64,000 nucleotides of DNA. It comes from Malus domestica (Eukaryota; Streptophyta; Magnoliopsida; Rosales; Rosaceae). The stretch is taken from assembly GCF_042453785.1 (NCBI RefSeq), contig NC_091673.1:10015501-10079500 (forward strand), in the 5' to 3' direction. Within the stretch, counting starts at the first letter, position 1. Each line of letters opens with the position of its first letter. The position numbers and the translations under genes were made by a program. A model generated the notes under the pieces. That model had not been told where the DNA came from and searched no databases. It saw only the letters and a program-made list of their open reading frames with translations. Shown here piece after piece: positions 44,901-56,944 of the stretch.

Positions 44901-47900
44901 TGCATTGACTGAGGTGAATCACTTGAATCTGGATCACACTCAGATATCCTTGGACTTATTTCATCATTCCAAGGACTAGGAACTTGAACTGATTCATTTG
45001 TTTCCCAGTTCCATATTACTTTCTCATCGAAGATTACACTTCTTGATAGTTCAATCTTTTGAGTTCTCAAGTTGAAGATTCTATATCCTTTTTCACAGTT
45101 TCCATATCCAACAAATACTCCCTTCTCACCAGTTTGCTCCAGTTTGTGTCTTTTCTGTGAAGGAATGTGTATATAACACATGGAACCAAATATCTTCAAA
45201 TGTTTGACACCCGGCTTCCTCCCACTAAATGCCTCAAATGGAGTTATGTTGTTCAGAGCACTTGTTGGACATCGGTTTTGCAGATACACAGCTGTGTTGA
45301 CAGCTTCAGCCCAAAACTTAAAGGGAATCTTCTTTTCAATCATCATAGTTCTTGCCATTTCAATTATTGTCCTATTCTTTCTCTCTGCAACACCATTTTG
45401 TTGCGGAGAGTAGGCAACAGTCAATTGCCTTTCTAATCCCATATCTTCACAGAACTTTGAAAACTCTAGAGAGGTATATTCTCCACCCCTATCACTTCTG
45501 AGTTTCTTGATTTGATAACCACTCTGCAGCTCAACCATGGATTTAAACCTTTTGAAAATGTTGAAGACTTGAGACTTGTGTTGCAAGAAAAATATCCAAC
45601 ACATCCTAGTGTGGTCATCAATAAATGTGAGAAAGAATTTGTTGCCTCCTAGAGTAGTTATCTGCATTGGGCCGCATATATCAGAATGAATAAGTTCTAG
45701 AGGTTGTGATGCCCTCCAAACTTTTCCCTTGTCAAATGATTCCCTGTGACCCTTCCTTGTAGCACATCCAGAGCAAACATGCTCAGAGACTTGTAGTCTA
45801 GGTAGGCCCTGCACCATTTCCTTCTCTTGTAGAAGCATCAAACTAGAGTAGTTTAGATGTCCATATCTTCTATGCCACAACTGAGCTGATTCTTCAACAG
45901 TTGCTCTATTAGCCATATGAGGATTAACATATTCCAAACTTAATGGAAAGCATCTGTTTCTTTTCATGGGAACACTTGCAATTAGATCTTCCATCTGCCT
46001 ATCTCCATAAATATCAACCATGTAATCACCAAACACAAGCCAATATCCATGTTCTACCATCTGCCCTACACTCAATAAGTTTTCATCCAAACCAGGTACA
46101 ATCATAACTTCTTTAATATACCTAGTCACACCTTTCATCTCAATCACCAATGTGTCTTTGCCTATTGACTGCACTAAATCTCCAGTGCCCACTTTAACTC
46201 TACACCTCACATTCTTATCAACATCAATGAGCAAGGATTCATGAGAGGTCATATGATTGCTACATGCACTATCTACATACCATATATTCATACTTCTTCC
46301 AATAGTAGCAGAATGGCAGGCATAAAACATGGTTGCAGATTCTGTTACCTGATTCGCATAGTTTACAAGTTTTCCAGACTTGTTTGGTTGATCACAATCC
46401 TTGATGAAATGACCGAAACGATTGCATCCATGACATTTCGGCTTCCCTTTAAACCAGCACTCACCATAGTGCAGTTTATCACAATGCTTGCATTTTCCCT
46501 TAGACTGATCAGATTTTCCTCCTTGATCATATTTGCCACCTCGATTAGCAAGATTCTGAGGTTTAGGATCCCATTTCTTTCCCTTTGATTTCCAATCCTT
46601 CTTTGGTTTAGAATTACCAAACGAGAGATTTGGTTAGGTTCCTTTCGAATTCAGATTCAGAGTACTGAAAGCTCTTTCAATGGTACTTTCAGCATGCCTA
46701 TCAAGGCGTTGTGCAAACCCTCTCAAAGCTGCAATCACCTCTTGTACCTCTATAGTTTCAATATCCTTAGTTTGTTCAATTACATAACAAACAGGATCAA
46801 ATTCCTTAGTTAAGCTTATGAGTAATTTCTGAACTAATCGTTCTCTGGGTAAATCTTCCCCATAACCCTTCATCTGATTTACCAACTCGAGAAGACGAGT
46901 GAGATACACAGACAGAGTTTCATCATCCCTCATCCTTGTGTACTCGAAATCACGGCGTAGACCCTGCAACTTGATGGATCTCACTTGCTTATCACCATGA
47001 AATTCCTGATGTAGTATGTCCCAAGCACCCTTTGAGGTTTCTTCGTTTGAGATTCTGGGAAAGATGTCATCCGAGACAGCTCCTTGGATTATACCCAGTG
47101 CCTTAGCATCCTTCATTAGCTTGTCGCTCAGAGAAACTCTCTCCGACTCCGATGAGCCTTCATCTCCAATCTTCTTATCCTTCGATTCTGAAATTTCAAA
47201 CCCCTTTTCAACTAAATCCCAGATTCCATGTGATTTGAAAATAATTCTCATTCGGATCTTCCAAAATTCATAGTTGTCACCATTGAATATTGGAGCCCGA
47301 AGATCACTACCACCAGATCCAGCCATTTGAGACTTGAATCGACAAACTGAGTCGGAAATTTCACGTTGGATTTCCGAGCACAGCACTCACAGATCTTACG
47401 CCCCGATTCCAGATAGAACCTGAGCTCTAGATACCATGTTAAGTTTTCTTAGAAATCTGATATATATGTGAATTGGATTTTAGAGGAAGCTGAAAAGACA
47501 GAGAGAGTGAGAGACAAAGTTTTCACAACTGCAACTCTACAACACAACAGAGAGCAACATTTCATTCATATTCATTCCTTCCTTTTACATCAGCCATCAT
47601 AACCGTTCAATTACATGAGCCAATGTGATTTTGACACATGGCAGAACAGAGCATATGAGCCATTGAAAAGATACCTGATCTAAGATCATAAACTTGGCAT
47701 ATGAGCACAAGTTATCACAACATAAAACAGCTACTCAATAGAACAAAGATAAAATAGATAAGTAAATCATTTACTAACTTGAAATTAGTAAGCAATTTAC
47801 TTTTCAACAGATTATAGTTAGGAAGGAAAAGACACAAACAAATAATTGTAGCAGCTGTAAGAAACCATATATGTTACCTTTCTTATCCAGTGAACAGTCA

Positions 47901-48633
47901 TGGTACCAGTTTGGGAGCAAACACTCAAAATCTGGAAGAATTTCAACATGTTATCCCAGCTGGATCTGAACTCATCATCCCAGAAGAAGTCTTTCAGCAA
48001 CTCAGGCGATGCGTTTTCAAACACTGTTCTCGTACGGTACTGCGTAGGACCTAACTGAAATTTGATAACAATGTCACTACACCGTAAGAGGACGCTTCTG
48101 TAAGGAGTAGTTCTGCTCATAAGTGCTGCTTGTTGAAAACGTAATACAATTGAAATAACCAAGTATAATCCAAAAGCCTTTTGGTCATTTTAAAAGTACT
48201 AATAAACAAGCTTGGTTGTGTAAATTACCCGCGGGTCCCTGTACCAAGCTTGGTATGTCAGAGAAGGGGTAGAATGCTCCATCATGAGCTTCCACGGTGG
48301 ACATCCGTTGGTCTCGTTTATGTGGGAAACCAATACTTTCAGATCATCCTCATCCAATTTGCAGCATTCTTGTTCATGATCAAGAGGCTGACTACAAGAC
48401 TGGCCACCGGAGGTGGCTGTGAGCCTAGGACGGTGGCTTGCATACTCGGAGGATGTAGCTCCATATTCGTGGCCGCGTAAGCAATACACAATTCTTGGTT
48501 GCCACGAAATCCGCCAGGACCATGACCAATGCCAAGACCAAGACCATCCCTTGATAACAATTAAGGCCATAAAAAGTGGCACCAGTGCTCCAAAAACAAC
48601 AGAGACTGCTGCCAGCGCCAATTGGGATATCAT
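41939..48633 (-). CDS. START-domain lipid-binding protein with N-terminal membrane anchor
   Basis: Exons on the minus strand: 48229-48633, 47878-48054, 42705-42788, 42359-42440 and 41939-42289. The first carries an N-terminal hydrophobic anchor ([20 protein letters not shown] onward) and the start of the START fold ([12 protein letters not shown]). Exon 2 has [35 protein letters not shown] and [11 protein letters not shown]. Exon 3 has [20 protein letters not shown], exon 4 has GTPYPSLP...YYSSWRIS, and exon 5 has [20 protein letters not shown]. These follow the plant START proteins of the At3g13062 type in order. A young 5-kb Copia element lies in intron 2. The exon 4/5 junction I chose (phase 1) runs into a stop after about ten residues, while the clear homology is in the next frame. 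Either the true splice sites differ or this copy has a one-base shift. Its working state is therefore open. Confidence 0.8.
42827..47809 (-). mobile_element. Very young Ty1/Copia LTR element in an intron
   Basis: 4983 bp. The LTRs of 373 bp each (42827-43199 and 47437-47809) show no difference on visual comparison. They are flanked by a perfect 5-bp duplication GATTA (42822-42826 and 47810-47814). The primer site TGGTATCTAGAGC, next to the 5' LTR (minus strand, from 47436), resembles the initiator-methionine tRNA type. The polypurine tract AGAAGGGAG adjoins the other LTR. Parts on the minus strand: gag about 46630-47390, zinc knuckle and protease about 46300-46620, then integrase, reverse transcriptase (YVDDIVYIG) and RNase H (ADIFTKALP) down to 43187. 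It looks nearly whole, with perhaps one or two breaks. It has the same orientation as the host gene. Confidence 0.95.
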
Positions 48634-48879
48634 AGTAGTTGTTGAATGACGCTACATACAAATGTCTTCTGTTTGGCAGCTTTGGTTTGCGTATCTTGTC
48701 TTCCCAAAGGCAAGAAGAAGATGGACAGACAGGATTTCCCCTGTATTGGAGCAAAGAATTTTCCACTTTCACTCTTTTTCCTTCCAAAGCAGCTTGTCCA
48801 AGAAACAACTCATTACTATTACAGATGTAAAGTCAGTCAAGGACTATTTCAATTTTGAAAGCCCGGGCCCTCTTTATTG

Positions 48880-49050
48880 GGCAATTAGCTAAAATGATCA
48901 GTTTTTGACATTTGGTTGTTGAAATGATATCAATCAAATATCGACGACATATCAATCAAATATTAACGACTCAACGATCGACATGCTAAAAACGAATCAT
49001 TTCAGCAAGCAAATGCTAAAAGTTGATCATTTCAGCCAAAAGCCCTAAGA
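48880..49050. mobile_element. Probable MITE with GGGC ends
   Basis: The left end GGGCAATTAGCTAAAATGAT matches the complement of the right end ATCATTTCAGCCAAAAGCCC with few differences. The interior repeats ATCAATCAAATATYRACGAC. Confidence 0.55.
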
Positions 49051-49703
49051 AATAGTAGCAAGGCCAATAAGTCAAAACGTACATCCATCAAGGAGGTAAC
49101 TGGAGTGGAAGAGTCAGTTGAAAAGAGGATTCCACTTTTATCTCTCATTCAAACCTGTGCATGAGACTTACATCTCACACGGCTCAATCTCAAGAATGTC
49201 ATCGTTTAATTTAGACCTTATAGTGCAAGAAAACGGCATGAAAATAGGTCTAGATAGTTTTGCAGTATTTTGCAAAACCGATTAAAAGTTAAACATCAGT
49301 AGTTAACTGTAACATCGGTCCAAGTAAAGTTGGAAGCCTAAACGTAACACCAGCAAGAAAAAATTGTGCAGTGGTTATGGCTCTCGTTCTTTTATAACTC
49401 GAAGAACACGAATATATGAAATTAGACAGAATTTTGTATCAACTTAATACAGATATGAATCGAACACCCAGACGCTATTCCAGCTCTCCCAAAAGAAATG
49501 TTAGAAGGGGAAAGATTAGCATTAATTAATTAGGCAAAAAAAGTTGTTTTCAGGTCTAATATAACACAGGCAGAAACCCCTCATATATTGAACATAATTC
49601 AAGGAACAGCAGAATATTTCCGAATCAATAACTTTTCCAGGCGCCGGCCAAAGGGGGTTCGAATGGGACAAGCTTTACGATGCCAGGATACATACGGAGT
49701 CTC
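49051..49703. other. Intergenic between U2A' and the START gene
   Basis: No gene seen. The part from about 49600 is probably the U2A' 3' UTR. Confidence 0.45.
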
Positions 49704-52700
49704 CTACTCCTGCAAGGGGAAGAAGTACGTTAATACTCTAGAACCAGAGAATATCAACTAAGTTAACCTACCTACAAACAGACCACAGAATCATAACACA
49801 TGCTAATCCCGGACTAATTTATAACAAATATCCTTCTCAAAATGGCTCAGCAATTACACAATCTAACATATCAACCTTGCTAAAACATTGATTCTTCCCA
49901 AGTGGATCTAGAGCTGATAGGGTCAACAAGGTAAGGGAATTTGACTCTGGACAATCCAAAAAAGAAAAGTACAGTGACTCAAAAGCTTTCCAATTCAAAT
50001 CTCAATGCAACCGTTGGACTTGTTCCCAGTTACCTACTCATCCTGCAATATCCTAAATTTCTAGGTGATGGGATCACAGTATCTTATAAATAGTACTGAA
50101 CGTTAACATATCCTCCATATAAACACTATTGACGACATAGCAGCTGATCTTCAATTAACTTGTCCAGTGGCTAGGCCACATAACTAACATTCATAAGACA
50201 ATATAGAAACTAAAATCTAGGGCTGCATATGTTTTATGACATTATGAATGCCTTCTATAGGGTCACGGGATCTTCCAGTTCCTATAGAAACTAAATAATG
50301 CCTAGACAGGAATATGAGAAGCAAAGGGAAAAAGGAAGAGCAGCTTAAAAATAGGCTCAGCCCTGAGGAAAAAGGAACTAATAATAGCCTCAAATTAGAC
50401 ACACAATACATGAAATCCACCAACTAATTTTTCAGCTTTAACCTAGGATTCTCCCCCGGTACAACTAAACAATAATAACTGTCCAGAATCTTGAACAGCA
50501 TGTATTAAGCATGATGAGGACTAAGATAACTGAAGCAATAGATCCTAATTCTGTATGAATCTGTGCAAAGCCATTAATGTGAAGAAACCAAAACCCATCA
50601 CAACCTAAGCCTGCCGAGCTGATGGGAGCTACAATAGTTTGTTTAAGGTGAAATGAATTTGATTGATGAAGAAATAAACACACAGAGGCTGAACCGAACT
50701 CATCCTATTTCCTTATGTGAATTCCCTATGCTTTTACATTATGACAAGATTATAAGCCAACACGGTCCCTCCTGTTTGTAAATAGTCCTGTTTGTACATT
50801 GCAATATTGAAAACAATAACACCACTATCTTGATTTATAAGATAAGTCTTGAGGTCATCAAAGTTGTATGCATCTTCTTACCCAGAGAAAACAAGACCTC
50901 TCTACAACAGTTCAAAGAGACGAAGAACAAAAATAAGAGGAAATACTTTAAAACTACAGGAAGAGCAGTGATACCTGTTCCATAGGTTCAGCTTCATCGT
51001 TCTTCTGCTCCTCCACATCTTTTGGTTCAGTACTAGCCTCATTTTCATTATTAGTGTCCATTTTATCATCCTTTTCTTGAACACTATTGGGCTCAGCATC
51101 ATCATCAAAAATTTCAAAATCTGCAGGAAGCTGACCCGACTTCAGTGCCTGCTCATGCAAAACAAGTAGAATGTTAATGTAAAAATTTAGAGATTAGACA
51201 TCGACAAAATCGCAAAGTAGTTTCTGAGATTGAGCAAATAACCTTTTCAAGTCTAGCAACCTCTTCAAGAGTCTGGGAATTCACTATGGCAGCCTGCACG
51301 TGGACAAACAAGGTATAAATAATTAAAAACATAAGATGACTCCACAAATAGCTGCAAAGTAGGAGAAAAAACACCCGAAACAAAGCAATAATCTATCCAA
51401 AAGGACCAAATTCTCTATCAATCGCCACAACTGGATATCTTGAAATATCAGAATAACTTTCAGTTGGGACAACTACTGCTGTAATGTTTTATGACAGTAT
51501 AAGATACCGCTCAAATACTAACAATAATTACTATGATTTGAACCTAAACAGTAAGGAGAAGATAATTCAACATGAAGAACAGATAATGTATCAGAATTGC
51601 TCAATCAGTTAATAATTGTGAACAAATGGGATGCTGAGGCGAGAGGTTTTGAACCCTACTGCGAGAGGGACGCCTCGCGAGCCATCATCCAATCATCGAG
51701 GTTGGACAACCGTTAATTCTTCAATAGAGGAAAAAAGAAGTAACCCTAATAAACTGTCACTTCCTTACAGTTGGAACACGGACTTAAAAAGACTATGAAA
51801 ATTGTTGTTTCTTGAGTAAAACTGCGTTGATTATAAACGTAATTGAATGGTGAACTTTGTCTCTCCAGGGTACATTTCAATAATATTTACATTCGTTTTA
51901 ACAGCTCAAAGGTGAGAAAGATGTGGTTTTTCCATGCACATGGTCACAGAATATAATGATTGATGCAACTATGTAAAAACTTGATAGCTATGATTACCTT
52001 GATTTTCATAATTTGTTCAGGAGTGGGGGCAACAACTTTTGGAGCCTGTTGTTCCTGGGAAACTTCTGGAACTTCTGCAGGCACAAATTTTTGGGGGGAT
52101 ACCTTTCTAGTCTCTTCTTCAACCTCTTTAGATGAAAACAAAGTTTGTGCTTCCAGTCTCTCCTATGATTGATCGAAGAAGACCAAAGAATAATTAATCC
52201 AGGTGAGGTGATAGGTAAAAAGGAACAAGCTAATCTTTTATGAAAAATAGCATTCTATTTCATATTTCCACTTTTTGGGTGAAACTAGAAAGAAATAAGC
52301 AGAAGCCTTTGATACAAGTAAAAATGAAGAATTTGGACAAAACAAAGCTTTTTAAAGCTATAAAACCAAAATAATATTGTGTAACTAATTTTCAGTAGCC
52401 TATGTGTTAAAATCCAAAATCCCCCGGAGAAAAAAGTGTCGCAATTATAATACAACATATATGTCACATTAGACCCTAGCTAAGTAGAGTACAACCAAGC
52501 CAGTTTTGCTCACAAGATTTGTGCTTCTGTCATGTTAGTATGTTGCTCTGCTATGCAACTCATGACATTCTAATACAAAGTAGTAGTGTTCCATTAGTTT
52601 GTTATTCCTAGGCACTCTAAGACCAACTCATAACTGGTACCATATAAAAGTAGCACCCACACCACAACGACAAAAATGAGTTGTCAACTTAAAATTGACT

Positions 52701-53476
52701 CACCTTGTTTTTCACCTTCTTAAAATCCAGAACCCGAAGTGATTTTAACTTATGAATCAAGTACAGCCTATAGTTGGGTTTCTTCGTGATGTTGTTATCC
52801 AAAAGGCTAAGATACTGCAACTTTGGGAGGGATGCAAGAGGATCGATCTCTACCAGGTTGACTAGCCTGTTGTTGGTAAGTACCAACGTGTGCAACTTCG
52901 GCAAAAACTCTGCAATTACATTCAACTCAGTACTCGGTAGATACAAGATAACAGACTAGTAAGTGATTAAAGAGACCGAAGGATTAAAGTTAGTTACCTC
53001 CAATGTTGGGATTGATACGGGTGATTCGGTTGTTATTGATAATCAAAGTACCTAAACGATTAAGATAGGGCATGTTTTCGAGCTTGACGATTTCATTGTC
53101 AGACAAATCAATGGTGTCAAATTGGTCCTGTCCAAATTAACCCGAAAAAACATATTTCATTCAACTAAATTCAGTGATTTGCAGCAGATTAAAGCCAAAA
53201 ACGAAGGCTTGTCAAGATAATAGTCTGAGTTAAGTAAACTACTGACCTCTGTAGCTCCCAAGTTTTCGATTACAGCAATCTTATTTCCTGATAACGAAAA
53301 GGGGGCAAACAATTTCAATTATCAAAACCCTAACGGCGTCAATGTAGGGTTTCGAATCGGAATTTGGGAATTGAGAATTGGGAAAGGAAATTACCTCGGA
53401 GATCCAACTCTCGCTCCTTGAGCGCATTGAAGAAGTGAGGGCTCTTCCACACCAAGTCGGCAGTCAGCCTCACCAT
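49704..53476 (-). CDS. U2 small nuclear ribonucleoprotein A' (U2A')
   Basis: Exons on the minus strand: 53395-53476, 53247-53287, 52998-53127, 52704-52909, 51998-52162, 51243-51293, 50975-51148 and 49704-49709. All borders are GT-AG and in frame, giving 284 residues. The start MVRLTADLVWKSPHFFNALK is the family N-terminus; an upstream in-frame ATG at 53539 would add 21 residues unlike the family. Leucine-rich repeats follow (LDLRGNKI, IDLSDNEIVKLENMP, LIINNNRITRI, LVLTNNRLVNL, LSLLDNNITKKPNYRLYLI) with the cap FKKVKNKERLEA. A long charged C-terminus ends EPMEQE. U2A' pairs with U2B'' on stem-loop IV of U2 snRNA in the nuclear spliceosome. The last coding exon would supply only one Glu codon and the stop after a 1.27-kb intron, the least certain border. 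The protein is slightly longer than the usual 250-280. Confidence 0.92.
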
Positions 53477-53719
53477 CTCTCGCTCTCTCTCCTTGTTTCT
53501 CTGTTCTGCTACTTCGCAATTTGCCTGACCAAAACCCAAAACCTCTACTCTGCAAGTATCTGGAGTCGGAGCTCGGAGTTCACCAGCTACGGTGTCGTTT
53601 CAGTATTTTGTGCACGCTCTTTTTATTTAGCCTAAAAAATAGGTTAACCTGCACTAGCGGTGACGGTAATTCTCGCAAATTTTCACTTCCGTCAACTGTA
53701 AATTATAATTTCGGGACTT

Positions 53720-53935
53720 AGACTAATACAGAAGTACTTTTAAATAGCTGAAAGCACTTTTAGTTAAAATATTTTTAAATTTCAAAAGTATTAGAAGTGA
53801 CTCCTACAAAAAATACCAGTAACTTCAAGTGTTTTTTTTAATTATTTTGCATTTTTACCAAAAATTGGTTTCAAAATATTTTCTTAAAAATTGCTTTTAG
53901 TCACTTAAAAACACTTCCTAAATGAAACTTAAAGT
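53720..53935. mobile_element. Foldback MITE, second copy
   Basis: The outer phrases AGTACTTTTAAATAGCTGAAAG and CTTTTAGTCACTTAAAAACACTTCC fold back on each other, as in the element at 24040-24250. Confidence 0.5.
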
Positions 53936-54534
53936 TTTTAGATAATTCTGCATTTTTGTCTTTGTGAATTAATATTTTTCTTATCTTTTCCTTTGTGTTT
54001 ATAGTTTGTTTCCATTAGCATTGTTAGTTTAATCCGCTAAAGTTTGATTTTGACTCATAAAACTATACTTTATCCCGTAAATAAGTGTAATTTAAGCTCA
54101 AAGTTCTTTAAATCAATTCAAAGTTCAAGATCAAAGTAATTTGATCTTAAACTTTTTTTTTTGTTTAATGCATCGATATTTTTACACAAAAAGATGAGAA
54201 ATAAAAAATATAATAATTATCAATCTTTCAACATTAAATTATTAAGAATTTTCAGGCTAAACATACTCTTGTATGAGCATAAAATCAAATTTGAAATAAA
54301 TTTATTATTTTCTAAAAAATGTTTTTTTATAAATTCGAATTCACATAATGTTCATACAAATCAAAATTCCAAATTTCAATTGTGAACTGGTACACAAAAT
54401 GGATGAAAACTCTTTATATGACAGACTAAATTAACGAGGAAATGGAACAATGGACGAAAATGTAATAAAAAAGCTAACATGAACGGAAACGAATTTAAGA
54501 ACAAATACACGACCATTAGTGCAGTTTAAGTTAA
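53936..54534. other. AT-rich intergenic, no gene seen
   Basis: Very AT-rich with short frames only. It may be an old non-coding repeat. Confidence 0.4.
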
Positions 54535-55424
54535 GGGTGCAACTCGGGCGGGTTAGAAGGTCAACCCAATCCTAATCCAACTTTTACAATTCGAGTTCGG
54601 GTTCGGGATGGGTTTCATTCGGGTTCATTTGGGCTTGAGTTTAATTGGGTTAGGATTTACTTGAGTTGGGTTTGTGTTGCCTAACTTTTTCAAGTTTAAT
54701 CTTGTAACAACTTAGTTTCCAAGAATTCCTAAAAAAAATAAGCCAAGTAACATCAAAGCTAGCTAATTCTAATGTCATTAATCAAGCTACCATAAAGCTT
54801 TAGGATTTGGAGACTACGAATATGGGCTGACTAAGCAAAGCTTCTTATTTCCTAAAAACTTAAGTCATTATAAAGGGTAATTTATTAAAACATTATTAGA
54901 AAGGGCATTGGTTTTTGGACTTGGCACATTTGGGTGTAGTATGAACATTAATTAATATGGGTTACAATCTGGTTAGATTGCGTTTGGTTAGTCGGGTTAG
55001 GTTGGGTTGGGGATGGACGGACAAATGATCAACCCAACTTAACCCAATCAATGAACGGGTTGACATTGTGTTGGGTTCGGACGGGTTATTACTAAAAAAT
55101 ATACTTGTTCAGGTTTAAAATCGAATTGGATACTAAAAAAAATCCACTTGTTCGGGTTTAAAATCGGATTGGATATGGACTAGGCCTAGCAAACGGGTCG
55201 TGTCTGTCGTATTCGTATCGTTTTCGTGTAACACCTGTTATCTTAACGGGTCGTGTCGTGTCACACATGTTATCTTAACAGGTCGGATCACTTTACCCAA
55301 CGGGTAAAGTGACCCGACCCGTTATGACCCGTTAAGAAAAATATATTTTTTTCTTAAATTTGCACATACCACACTTTGCCACATAAATATTACTTCAAAA
55401 CATTAAAACACATAATTTAATATA

Positions 55425-56854
55425 GGGCAAAAGACTGTTTACTACCCTCATGTTTCATGGTTTTCAACATTTAATACATCAATTTTTTTTCGTCCCAGAG
55501 TCATACCTAAAGTATTAATTTTGGGACAGTCTCATACATCCGTTAGTCAAACTGTTAAGTTTGCCGTTAACTGATGACGTGGTGCCCATGTGGACAATGA
55601 CTGGGCGCCACGTGTCATAAAAAAAATTAAAATTATTAAACTATTAATATAATTAATTATTATAAAATATAAAAAAAAACCAGATTTGTCTTCCCCACCC
55701 CGACCCCTGCTTCTCCCTCCCTTCTTCCGTGTTTGCTTGCTTTCTTCCCAGGCCCTGCTTCCATTCCTAACCCCACAAACATGGAGAAAGGAAGACCCAT
55801 CCACACCATCGTCCGAGCACTTTTCTCCCTTCGCAGGAGACCTCGTATCCTCCATCCTTGATCTGGAAATATACGGCTTATCTATCTCTCCCTCCATCCT
55901 TGATCTGGAAATATTGCTGTGATTTTGCAATGATTTTGGGGATGGGTCTTCCTTTCTCCATGTTTGTGGGAGAGATCAACGGTTCATTCGCGACTGTAGC
56001 CTTCTCCACCATCGCCACCCCCAAATTTGCAAGACTGAGCCTCATTGACGGCGGCGAAAGTTATAGCTTTGATTAGCTTTTATAGATCTTTAGTGCTGTG
56101 AAAGTTATAGTTTTGATTAGCTTTTGTGATTGAATTTTGGTTGAATTCGAAAACCCATATGGAAAATGTGTTGATTTTTTGTTTTTGTTGCGTATTTTCT
56201 CTTCTGGGTTATCCCAGATCTGACTCAAACATTGAAGCATGGACGTTTCTCGTCGATTTACGATCTTGGTTTTTACCATTTTGTTGATTTTTGAATCCGG
56301 GTTGCACTTGTGTGTGAAGCATCACAGGCTGGAGATGTTGAAGGTTTTGGTGGAATGTACAGGGAGAGGGAATTGAAGGTGGTGTGCGGAGTGGGTGTGC
56401 AGAGGAGAGAAAGGGAGGGAGAGGATCGGGGGTTGGGGTAGGAGAGGTGCGAGAGAAAGAGTGTTGGGGGATGGGAGAAGGGAGAAGGGGTGGGTGATGG
56501 AAGGGTGGGAGGCTGGGCACAGATGGGATTTGGAGAAGACGAAGGGGTGGGTGGGAGGTTGGGCACGGGTTGGATTTGGGGAAGAAGGGTTTTTTTTTTT
56601 TTTTAATAAATAAATTATTTTATTTTATTTTATAAATAAATTATTTTAATTTCCACGTGGATGACACGTGGCTCCCAATCATTGTCTACATGGGCGCCAC
56701 GTCATCAATTAACGGCAGACTTAACAGTTTGACTAACAGATGTATGAGATTGTCCCAAAATTAACACTTTAGGTATGACTCTGAGATAAAAAAAATTTGA
56801 TGTACTAAATGTTGAAAATCATGAAACTTAAGAATAGTAAACAGTCTTTTGCCC
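55425..56854. mobile_element. Mutator-like element with long TIRs, Pack-MULE candidate
   Basis: It is 1430 bp, flanked by a perfect 9-bp duplication TTTAATATA (55416-55424 and 56855-56863). The inverted repeats are about 195 bp (55425-55622 and 56658-56854), starting GGGCAAAAGACTGTTTACT. The interior (about 55680-56600) is much richer in G and C than its surroundings and has open frames on both strands, including a proline-rich one at 56209-56566. I do not recognise a parent gene. Nearly identical target duplications and easily aligned arms suggest moderate age. Confidence 0.8.
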
Positions 56855-56863
<9 letters not shown>

Positions 56864-56899
<36 letters not shown>

Positions 56900-56906
56900 T
56901 TTTAGT
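56864..56906. repeat. AT microsatellite
   Basis: About twenty AT units directly right of the Mutator-like element's target duplication. Confidence 0.8.
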
Positions 56907-56944
56907 TTTTAGGGGTATAAAATTGTTAAATTAATATATATAAT

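Noticed and set aside
48425-48808. Minus-strand frame of 127 codons upstream of the START gene
   Set aside because: It overlaps exon 1 in another frame. The START-domain frame with [12 protein letters not shown] is the real one.
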